From Ovis canadensis (taxonomy: Eukaryota > Chordata > Mammalia > Artiodactyla > Bovidae): 64,000 nt of DNA. A program made the translations under genes and the position numbers. Shown piece after piece: positions 55,089 to 64,000 of this stretch. Position 1 is the first letter of the stretch. Every line of letters begins with the position of its first letter. The stretch lies in contig NC_091250.1 in assembly GCF_042477335.2 (NCBI RefSeq), positions 58,597,384 to 58,661,383 on the forward strand, written 5' to 3'. Under the pieces are notes generated by a model that saw only the letters and a list, made by a program, of their open reading frames with translations, was not told where the DNA came from and did not search any database.

Positions 55089-55283
55089 TTGGCAGTAAAG
55101 AATCCTCCTGCAATGTGGGAGACCTGGGTTCTGTCCCTGGGTTGGGAAGATCCCCTGGAGGAGGGCATGGCAATCCACTCTAGTATTCTTGTCTGGAGAA
55201 TCCCCATGGACAGAGGAGCCTGGTAGGCTACAGGTCATGAGGTTGCATAGAGTTGGACCCAAGTGAGTGGCTAAGAACAATGC
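55089..55283 (+). mobile_element. Bov-tA SINE (right arm of a head-to-head pair)
   Basis: Begins 'ttggcagtaaagaatcctcc', lacking about the first 20 bases of the head, then 'gggttgggaagatcccctgg' and 'gcatagagttggacccaag'. Confidence 0.92.
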
Positions 55284-56329
55284 ACAGGGTTAGTTTAAGC
55301 TTTCATTATACCCCTGCACTGCCATCTCCATTTTGTCCCTGACATAATTGACTTCGTTAGTTTGGCTCTGTATACTTCATCATATCATACTTCATCAACT
55401 TTGATGAATATTTAAGTGAAGACTTCATGAGCAAATCAGAGCCCTGAACAATAGGAAATATTTTTATAGTCTGGTCCCTGAATTTTCACTAGCCTTCTCT
55501 CTGGTCTTTCTCATAGAATACACAAAAGATTTTCTTTGTTTAGGGATTTTTGCAGTCCTCCCCACCGCCCTGCTTTTATAACTGTGTGTCTCTGTTTGAA
55601 ATGCCCTTCTGCTTTTTTTCCTGTCTGGCTAATTATTTCTACGTGCAGCTTGGGATATAGAGGAAAAAGTCATGTCTATCTCACCGGATTTTCCAGTTTT
55701 CCTGAAGAAAATGGTATGCAGTACCATGTACCTACAAAATTACCTTCCAATACAGCAATTGGTTCCATTAAAATAGCCCCTCTTAGCCCTAAGAGGAGAC
55801 TGTACAAATATTTCAAACAGAGGGTCTGTAGTTGGTAGGCAATACAGTGCAAGCCAGCTCTTCTTTTTAACTGTTATGCCCAGAAGAGATCTTTGAAATT
55901 TATAAACAGATGGATTCTTTTTGCTTGATTCACTAATGTTTTACAATTAACTAATTAACAGGTTTATTGCCAAAATTAGCAATAAAAAGTGTTCGGGAGC
56001 TTCGACCAAAGCAGTCTTTTGCAATTACATAGATACCAAAACAATCTGCATGATAGTTTGAGGCTAAACGTTGCTCAAATCAGAATTTCACCTGCTGTTT
56101 CCAAATAAAAGTTGACAAATACAAAAATGAACCCTGCAGATTTCCACACTCCTTTCATATACACCAGTCTCTGCCTTAATTAATAATAATTACAGGTAAC
56201 ACAAACTGTAGTTGGAAGGTCTAAATGGACCCAGATTGCTTTCAAGTGTGCAAAATTGCTTAACCAACACAGTGCTGCAGGACTATTAGGAAGCATTTTT
56301 ATGTGAAGTCCATCTGCTCTCCTCTAGCT
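55284..56329. other. No gene seen; candidate conserved non-coding DNA at 55860-56280
   Basis: 55860-56280 has no repeat signature. It carries homeodomain-type TAAT clusters (TTAACTAATTAAC near 55947, CTTAATTAATAATAATTAC near 56177). Frame 55536-55838 (100 codons) has no domain. Confidence 0.4.
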
Positions 56330-56720
56330 GGCAGGACCTTATTTGACCTATTCATCTTCATCTCCTACTGTTCCTCACCACCAGCCAGGTCAGTGTCCTG
56401 ACCTGTGAGTCATCATTGCATGGCTCCTCAGATCCCACCCCTCATCACTCTCTAGCACATCCCAAGCTTTGGCTATATTGAAATCTTTGTATTTCCTTGA
56501 ATATGCCACACTCTGTCTTTTGCTTGATGTGAACTATTTTTCTGCCTTGGGTACCTTCTGGGCTCTTTGTGATTTAGTTTGGGCATCACCTCTTTGCGGA
56601 TGTATTCCCTATCAACCCCTTATTCCTGACTTTGGAAGATGGAATTAGATTTAGGAGGGGAAGGAGGGCAGGCTATCTTCACCTTTTTTGATGTCCTTTC
56701 ACTGAACTGTAAGCGATTTA
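56330..56720 (+). repeat. L2 LINE fragment
   Basis: 'catcttcatctcctactgtt', 'gaatatgccacactctgtct', 'ttctgccttgggtaccttc', 'ttgggcatcacctctttgc'. Confidence 0.6.
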
Positions 56721-56795
56721 CGGCAAAGAAATACTGGAAAATTTTAAAATTTGATTTTTAAAATAATTCTAGATTAGATAGATAAATATCTATTG

Positions 56796-56917
56796 GAAGA
56801 AGGAAAGAAAGAAAGGAAAAAAGAGTGAGGGGGGAATAAAGGGTGGGAGGAAAGAAAGTGGGGAAGGAAAGAAAAAAGAAAAGGAAGGAAGGAAGGAAGA
56901 AAAGAAAAAGAGAGAGC
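56796..56917 (+). repeat. Purine-rich GGAA/GAAA low-complexity tract
   Basis: Almost unbroken A/G run including (GGAA)4-like and (GAAA)n parts. The 101-codon minus-strand frame across it is low-complexity Phe/Pro/Ser. Confidence 0.95.
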
Positions 56918-59902
56918 CACGTTTTTGTTTATTCCCAGGCATTGTGTTTAGAATACTCCCTGTCTGGAATTTCTCAGTTCTTCTCTTAGAATCCCCGTGA
57001 AAGCTTCCGTTTGTACCATACCACTTTGTCCTACATTTTTGTAAGGTTTGTTTTAGACCTTTGTTTTTTCTGGCATGAAAAAAAATCTGCTTCATCAGTT
57101 AGGTTATAAACTTCATGGTGGCAGAAATGGAACCTCAGTATTCAAAGGGACTTCGTGAAATGTGACCTATTCTAAGGTCACATTCTAAATGTGATCTAGT
57201 TTTTCCCATTGTGAGAATCCCATTGGTCACAGTTCTGGTACTTCTGAAAATTCTCCTGAAGCTTTTTTAGTGCCTAACTCTTGATAAACACTCTCTGCGC
57301 ATGATTAATCAATGAAACATTCTTTGTGCATAATAAGATTAAACAGTGCCCTTATTATTTTATTGATTTATTACATCAATTTCTTTTATATTTCTACCCT
57401 GCCATGTTCCCCAAAATACACACGATGGGATAAGAATTAGTTATGGTGTCTTAACCTTATGCCACGCTGAGCAGTGAGTTAAAGTACAGCTTATGTGCCT
57501 TTATTTCCTGATTTTCTAGCCTCAGCTCAGCTGACACTTCCTCCTGGAAGCCTTCCCTGACTTCACCATAAGATAGGTAGTCCTGGATATGCCAAAACAC
57601 GACAGAGGATAAATCCATCATAGCGCTTAGCCTTTGAATAAAAATTTTCTTGTCCCCTGATTTTACTTCCCTTGTTCACTAGGCATCCACCACCTGGTAG
57701 GCAATGACAGCATCTTCTTTATCTTCATGTGGTCACTAATGCAGGGCCTAGGACATGGCATTCCACTCCTAATCCATCCTCTGTTCTGCATTAGGAGATC
57801 TCTTTACAGGGACAAGTCTGCATGTACCCTCCCCTGCAGAAAAGCCTCTGAAGTCTCCTTTTTTGTAGCAAAAAGTACAAGCTTTATTAAATGTCATTTT
57901 TTTATATGGCTCACTCTACCTCCCTATCTCATCTGTACCTTCATACTTCTGTTCCAGGCTTCCTCTGAATCTTTCGGGGCTTACATGTCCATTTACCCCC
58001 GCATTACTTACATTTTGAAAGGAGAAAGCAATCTTTCTTTTTATTGTGCTCTTCCATCTGAATATTTCTCTTCTTAGAATGCCCTGTCCTTTCTTAAAGA
58101 TTCAGATCCAACCTCACCTACTCTTTGGTATTCCAAAAGCACTTTGACCCAACGTACTACATAGCCATCATTCATATAATATTTCAATAAGCACCTGCTA
58201 AGAGATGGAGAACCAGGAGCTGGAGACTCCACGTGAGCATGGAATCTCTTGACCTGTTGCCTTCATTCATCCCCTTAGGCAGGAATCCTGATTGTTTTGT
58301 CTTTGTATTTTAAACTTTGGCTTTGTTTTCCTAAGAGTCTCTGGCCAGTGATGACAGTTTGCATGAATGTGTTTTCAGGCATTTCTTGGTCGTCGACTCT
58401 TTATCAATCTAAAGTCAATATTACATTTTAACAACTAGTCATTTTACATACCATTTATGAAAATGTAAATGACTGTAGGTAGAACTTCCAGGAATAATTT
58501 TTTTCAGAGTGCTACATTAGAAAACTTTTTGTCTTAATTCTAGAAGCTGAGACATCTTAATGCTACCATCTCTTTTAATCTGTTCATTTAGAATTCTGTT
58601 CTTTCGCTTTTGTGCTTTCCTGTAGTTAATTTTTGCATTAATGTTGTCTTTGACATTGTGTTAGATATAATGCTTTAATTTTTTGGTATAATGTATGGAG
58701 AATTAGGTATACAACTTCTCTACTGATAATGGTAACACTGATAACGACAGTTTTAATGTTCAAACTCCTTGCATATTTTATTAAAATGTGTTTTATTATT
58801 TCATCCCAGTTTCTTCAGGAAGCTGAGCAGGCATTATTTAAGCAACTTTATAAGAAATACAAAGCTTGTTAACTATTATCTTTTGTTGTTGTTGAACAGT
58901 AACCTATTGCTGTGCTTTTCATGGAGGAAAAATATGCAGTATAGAAAGATATAGCCCATTAAAATGCAGTTAACACATATAGAGTCTTACCAAAGCAAGC
59001 ATCACAGTCAGTTAAGTCCACATCCAAGATCCAGAACAATTTCCAAGAAATCAAACCAGGAGCAATAAATTCTGCTAGGTTTTCTCTCCTCTTCTCTTCT
59101 CCCCTGGGAGCGCACATCCAAACAGTTGTATTTACCCATAGTGGAATCACTCTTATCTGATCTCTCTACTTAATCACGTTGCTGGATTAGAGCTTTTCTG
59201 ATTGATTTATTGCTTTAATTGGCACTCCATTCCTTCTCTAAAACATATGCGCTGACAACTCATAGTGACTAAAAGCTCATGGCACTTTGCATACTCAGAG
59301 TCAGTAGTCCACATTTTCTAACATATATTTAATTTTTGATGAAATATACATGTAGAAGAATATTTGAAACACTTATGACTCTTTTGAAAAAGGATAATAA
59401 GATAAATTCCTGGGTACCCATCCTCTAGTTGAAAAAACCAAAATGTATGTGCCCCTCCCTCACAGCATCCCTCTAGCATTCTTCTTCCTCTTGCACTCTC
59501 TAAACAGTAGTCAACCTTTGAATTTTCTCTAAATTACTCTCTGAATTTCCTCTGTGATTTTATATGTACCCCTGAAAATATATTGTTTTATTTTTATCTA
59601 TATGTAAGTAAAATAATATGCTTCTATATTCTATATTGATTCTATATTGATATATCTTCTGTGACATACTTATTTGGCTAAATATTATTTTCTTTCCCTT
59701 GTTTTATTTTTTTTCCTTTTGTATGTTTGGATACTATGTGCTCAATGTATTTTTGTTGTTGTTGTTACCCAAACACTTTTAACACATTTATTTAACCACC
59801 CCCACCACCTTATTGTCCTACAAGGTATTCAAAGGCCTTAAATATTTTCAATTTAATCACCTCTCTTTCCAATTTAAATCTTAATATTATTCTGTATTTT
59901 AA
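56918..59902. other. No gene; L2-like remnants
   Basis: L2-like phrases at 57520-57680 ('tcctggaagccttccctgac') and 58080-58300 ('ttcagatccaacctcaccta'). The rest is unrecognised AT-rich DNA. The 116-codon frame 57727-58077 has no domain. Confidence 0.45.
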
Positions 59903-60110
59903 TTCCCTGGTGGCTCAGAGAATAAAGGGTCTCCCTGCAATGCAGGAGACCTGGATTTGATCCCTGGGTTGGGAAGATCTCTTGGAGAAGGAAATGGCAA
60001 CCCACTCCAGTATTCTTGCCTGGAGAACCGCATGGACAAAGGAGCCTGGCGGGCTACAGTCCACGGGGTTGCAAAGAGTTGGACACAACTGAGCGACTTC
60101 ACACACACTC
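59903..60110 (+). mobile_element. Bov-tA SINE
   Basis: 'ttccctggtggctcagagaa', 'gtctccctgcaatgcaggag', 'ggagcctggcgggctacagt', 'caactgagcgacttcacac'. One of the best-preserved copies here. Confidence 0.94.
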
Positions 60111-60239
60111 ATACTTTTTGGGACGGTCAGTGTTGATTTAAATTTACCCACATTTCCCATCTTTTTAAAATCTTTGTGTCTCAGATACTCTGTGATTGTT
60201 TTTCTTCTCTTTAAACTACATGCCATAGATTTTACTCCA

Positions 60240-60665
60240 AGGAGAAGCTAGATTGAGCTTCTCATATATTATTTGTCTGAGAATGTCATTACCTTCTTTC
60301 TTGAACAATAGTTCAATTTTTTTTCTCATAACATTGAAGATATTATCCCAATTCTATCTGGCTTTCATTGTTGTTGTTGATAAATCATAAATTGGTCTAA
60401 TATCCATTTCTTGGTAGATAATTTATGTTTTAAGATGTTCTTTTTTCATTTTTTGTGTTCTTCAGGATTATTATTATGATTGAGCTATCTATTTCTTTTT
60501 TACTTATTCCCCTTGGGATTTATTGTAGCTCCTAGTCCTGAATGTTGATATCTTTAAATAGTTCTGGAAAATTCTCAACAATTTTTGAACATTATCTTTT
60601 CTTTATTTTCTATTATCTCTGTGGCAGAGACAAAGCTTTGAACATTCCAGACAGAATACTCTTAG
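60240..60665 (-). repeat. Old L1 (L1M-type) 3' UTR, left piece
   Basis: 'gatattatcccaattctatc', 'tggctttcattgttgttg', 'ctggaaaattctcaacaatt', 'attatctctgtggcagagac'. It continues at 61700-62213 in the same orientation after younger insertions. Confidence 0.65.
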
Positions 60666-60670
60666 CTTGT

Positions 60671-60945
60671 CTGCTGCTGCTGCTGCTGCTAAGTCGCTTC
60701 AGTCGTGTCTGACTCTGTGTGACCCCGGAGATGGCAGCCCACCAGGCTCCCCCGTCCCTGGGATTCTCCAGGCAAGAACACTGGAGTGGGATGCCATTTC
60801 CTTCTCCAATGCATGAAAGTGAAAAGTGAAAGTGAAGTCTCTCAGTCGTGTCCTACTCTTAGCGACCCCATGGACTGCAGCCTACCTGGCTCCTCTTGGA
60901 TTTTCCAGGCAAGAGTACTGGAGTGGGTTGCCATTTCCTTCTCCG
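60671..60945 (-). mobile_element. BovA2 (dimeric) SINE
   Basis: (CTG)n tail at left, 'cagcccaccaggctcccccg', 'caatgcatgaaagtgaaaag', 'cttagcgaccccatggactg', a small internal deletion after 'ctggctcctc', then 'ggattttccaggcaagag'. Confidence 0.94.
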
Positions 60946-60949
60946 TTAG

Positions 60950-61690
60950 ATGTGGCAAGGGATAGTAAGTAAAAGGAATAATTTTATAGTGTAACACCAG
61001 CAGGGCATAAAACCTGTGGAAAGGGTTCTTCCAAAAGAGAAAATCAGGGCTTAATTGAGGAAAATCTCTCTTGAGTAAGGAGCATGCATGCGGTCTGCCC
61101 CCTGTACTTCAGTGAATATTATATTATGTTATATTACATTATATATCTTCCCTTCATTTCCTTTCAGAATGGGAATATTTACTGCCATTATTTTTTCCTC
61201 TTTCACCATTATTGATGTTTTTTGGATGGAACATAATGCTGTCTTTTTAGTTCACAGATCGCATGAAAACAGAGGCCAGGTTTAAAGAGATTAATATGAT
61301 TATCAAGATCCAAGGATTGTGAGGTAAAGACAGTAACTAAATGGGACTTTGGGTTGAGGCTGAGTATGTTCTCTGTGTGGGTAGAAGAACGGAATGGTTT
61401 GATGACTAAAGGGGAATTAGAGGCAGAGATAATGCTGTGCATTTACCTTATAACTGTTGATTATTTTGTGGCCTTCTAGCTTTCTCTTCTGCTTTGGCAG
61501 AAACTGGGGAGACGACTCATGGAGATGGAAGATCCACAGTACCCCTGGGGCTCTGCAGGAGAGAATATTTCCCTGAACAGCTGCCTGATTCACACTGGAC
61601 TTTATGTAAATGAGACATACACTTGTTTTTTAAGCCACTAAAAGTGGCTATGTCATAGATTAGCCTATTTTGACAAATGCATCCTCTGTC
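60950..61690 (+). repeat. MaLR/LTR-like remnant (tentative)
   Basis: Separates the two halves of the old L1. The right end 'tacacttgttttttaagcca' plus 'ctaaaagtggctatg' resembles the 3' end of MLT1-type LTRs. Left limit uncertain. Confidence 0.4.
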
Positions 61691-61699
61691 TGGACCACT

Positions 61700-62213
61700 A
61701 ATTAGGATTATGCTAGACATTTCCCCTCTATTCTCTATGACTCTTAGCCCTTTTTATGTTTCCAATCATTTTTCTCTCTGGATGTATTCTAGACAATTTA
61801 TTTGGATCTGTCTTTCAGTTCATTAACACTCATGTCAGTTGTCTCCAATTTGCTGTTGAATTTACCCATTGTATTTTTAATTTTAATTTATTTATTTTCA
61901 TGTCTAGGAGTGAAATTTAGGTCTTTCCAAATCAATTTAGTTGCTCTTTATAATCTCCTTTCTGTTTTACTTTCAAGCTTCTCTTTTATTTCTTTAAATA
62001 TACTGAATTTGTACATTTTATACTCGGCATCTGATATTAGAATTGCCGAAGACTTCCAGTTCTAATTTGCCATCTCTTTGTTCCTGCTGGCTGTTACTTT
62101 TGCATTTTGTGATTTTTGGCTGTGGTCTGCTCATTTCCCTTGGCACTTTATCTGTGAGAATTTTTTGAGGCCTAAGTTATAGTTGATTCCTCCAAATTAT
62201 GTTTGTGTTTGTT
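61700..62213 (-). repeat. Old L1 (L1M-type) 3' UTR, right piece
   Basis: 'tctgtctttcagttcattaa', 'ctgttgaatttacccattg', 'ttgttcctgctggctgttac', 'gagaattttttgaggcctaa'. Confidence 0.65.
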
Positions 62214-62228
62214 TAGGCTTTTCAGCAG

Positions 62229-62486
62229 AGAAGGCAATGGCACCCCACTCCAGTACTCTTGCCTGAAAAATCCCATGGATGGAGGAGCCTGGTAGGCTGC
62301 AGTCCATGGGGTCGCTAAGAGCGACTTCACTTTCACTTTTCACTTTCATGCATTGCAGAAGGAAATGGCAACCCACTCCAGTGTTCTTGCCTGGAGAATC
62401 CCAGGGACAGGGGAACCTGGTGGGCTGCCATCTCTGGGGTCACACAAAGTCGGACACGACTAAAGTGACTTAGCAGCAGCAGCAGC
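62229..62486 (+). mobile_element. BovA2 (dimeric) SINE
   Basis: 'agaaggcaatggcaccccac', linker 'cacttttcactttcatgcat', second unit 'aaggaaatggcaacccactc', (CAG)n tail. Approximate 14-bp TSD AGGCTTTTCAGCAG / AGGCTATTCAGTAG at 62215-62228 and 62487-62500. Confidence 0.93.
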
Positions 62487-62583
62487 AGGCTATTCAGTAG
62501 CATTACTGACACAGGATGACTTTACTATTTTGGGCATTTATTATTATTCAGTGGGAGCATGGATTTGGATTGTAAACTTCTAT

Positions 62584-62618
62584 CAGTTCAGTTCAGTCGC
62601 TCAGTCGTGTCCGACTCA
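62584..62618 (-). mobile_element. BovB (or Bov-tA) 3' terminal 35 bp
   Basis: 'cagttcagttcagtcgctca' and 'gtcgtgtccgactc' only. The repeated CAGTT end favours BovB. Confidence 0.75.
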
Positions 62619-62644
62619 TAATGATGGTCTATTGACAACAAATT

Positions 62645-62720
62645 CTTTTTTTAAAATTTTATTTATTTATTATTATTATCATCTTTTACTTTACAATATT
62701 GTATTGGTTTTGCCACACAT
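62645..62720 (-). mobile_element. L1 (bovine-type) 3' end, truncated to about 75 bp
   Basis: T-rich tail then 'ttttactttacaatattgta' and 'ttggttttgccacacat'. Possible 6-bp repeat ATTCTT on both sides. Confidence 0.8.
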
Positions 62721-63867
62721 TCTTGAATGAGCTTTTTTCTCTCTCTTGATTCAGCATAGGATCAATAAATGCAATGAGTCAATAAATGAAATTTTCCTTG
62801 TGTCCCTTTTTATCTTGAGTAGGCAGTCCTTGGAAGCTGAACCTAGTGAAGTTTGTCTTCACAGTTCCCATCCTTGGGTAAATCCTAGATTTTAACTCCA
62901 GTCCTCTGTACCTTTCATAGCATAAAAGTGGAGCTCAGGAACTCCAGGGTCTACCAGAAACCTCTACATGTAATCTGATTTTGATATCTTTTATCTTTCA
63001 AGGTTCTTGTTTCCACTTTTACCTTGACCTCTGTGAATTACTTCCTTTATGCCAACTCAGCAGTTCTTTTTAAAAGACTGAATATATATATATACATATA
63101 CCTTATCCAATACTTTAGCTATTTTAGTCAGGAAGGTTGTTCAGAAAGATCTAGTCTATCATACTGCTAAAATAGAAACCATTATAGGCTATCCTCTAGA
63201 ACTTCACTCATGCACAGGCACCAGTCAGGTGGTATGCTTAGTAATATTAGAGATGTCTGTTACCAAACTGGCTTACTACATACATCTTTTAGTATAACTA
63301 ATTAATTTATAGAAATATTATCCTAACTGATTAAAAAATTAAGTAAAAGCTTTTGTCCATTATGAAATAATAATGGCAAGTCTCAATAAAGATGAGCTGT
63401 TTAAAAACAGTTAAATTAAACCTGGGAAAAATAACAGTAAAAGATTTGTAAAAAAAAATTGGAAGACTCCAGAATGATTCTGTTCTCAGATTATTTCACA
63501 AGTGTCTTTAAGTTCTTGTTCCACTTTCACAAAATAAAAATGGAAATTAATGCTGTATTATAGGTATGATTTATGCAAGAAAGATGGCTTGGAAGCCAGC
63601 TGAGAGAATTTTACTTGAACAGAAGGTATTAGATTCACACGCAAAAATTAGTGGATAAAAATATTTTAGGTATATATGTAACATCTTTTGTAATTCCTAT
63701 ATCTAATATACTTTTTCCATAAACAGGTCCTGAGTGTGGGAGAAAAGAGAGCTGCTAGCAATCGTAAACCCTCATATGCATATTAATTAACACACTTTGG
63801 TACTAGACTATGTGTGTAGCAAAGTTTTTTGGAGGTATATTTTTTTATTCCCCAACTTTGCCTGTTG
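62721..63867. other. No gene seen
   Basis: AT-rich, with a short (TA)n near 63083-63094. No recognised repeat or coding signal. Confidence 0.5.
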
Positions 63868-63970
63868 AGTTCTCAGTCCTGTCCAACCCTTTGCAACTGC
63901 ATGAACTGTATGTAGCTTGCCAGGCTCCTCTGTCCATGGCATTCTCCAGGCAAGAATACTGGTAGTGGGA
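63868..63970 (-). mobile_element. Bov-tA SINE, 5'-truncated
   Basis: 'gttctcagtcctgtccaacc', 'gcttgccaggctcctctgtc', 'ctccaggcaagaatactgg'. Confidence 0.9.
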
Positions 63971-64000
63971 TACCTAAAGCGTTTATTAAATAAAATAATT

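Noticed and set aside
56790..57095. 101-codon minus-strand frame
   Set aside because: Low-complexity translation of a purine-rich tract.
1..64000. CRISPR array, operon, phage or bacterial defence system
   Set aside because: Composition, repeats and the single spliced gene are those of a ruminant nuclear genome; repeated spacings here are SINE copies.

Overview
The window is nuclear DNA of a ruminant, almost certainly a bovid. The evidence is the repeat content: many tRNA-derived Bov-tA and BovA2 SINEs, CHR-type SINEs, BovB (RTE-class) LINEs, and L1 3' ends of the type common in cattle, sheep and goat. There are no operons, bacterial genes, CRISPR arrays or structural RNA genes that I can support. 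All repeat family names were assigned by eye from remembered consensus patterns, so boundaries are usually good to about 10-20 bases. They are better where a target-site duplication (TSD) is visible.

One protein-coding piece is clear. It is the terminal coding exon of GBA3 (cytosolic, Klotho-related beta-glucosidase, glycoside hydrolase family 1) at 34552-34754 on the plus strand, with its splice acceptor, stop codon and probable 3' UTR. I could not find the other GBA3 exons here, so roughly the left half of the window should be the last GBA3 intron and the right half the downstream intergenic region. From the human map I would expect a long gene-poor interval towards PPARGC1A; that part is inference.

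Layout. 1-6,860: SINEs, L1 ends, a probable solo LTR on the minus strand and an inverted pair of an unnamed repeat. 6,860-13,270: mostly old, degraded or unique DNA (MIR and L2 fragments). 13,270-25,800: MIR/L2 interrupted by L1, CHR, Bov-tA and BovA2 insertions, a 5' half of a BovB, and an L1 with a 5' inversion. 27,026-29,531: a three-level nest (SINE, BovB, BovB) whose order can be read from TSDs. 32,100-44,660: the GBA3 exon amid many BovB copies, one with an inverted 5' end. 44,660-50,670: the longest stretch poor in young repeats. 50,670-64,000: SINEs, including a head-to-head pair, old L1, an LTR-like remnant and the right-edge SINE.

Most open reading frames of 60-190 codons are BovB or SINE sequence read on one strand or the other and are not genes. 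The most informative observations concern retrotransposition: a 54-bp poly(A)-tailed micro-insertion with a 16-bp TSD, a poly(T)-only insertion inside BovB, two elements with 5' inversions, and several nested insertions that can be ordered in time. I found no sign of a new multi-gene system.
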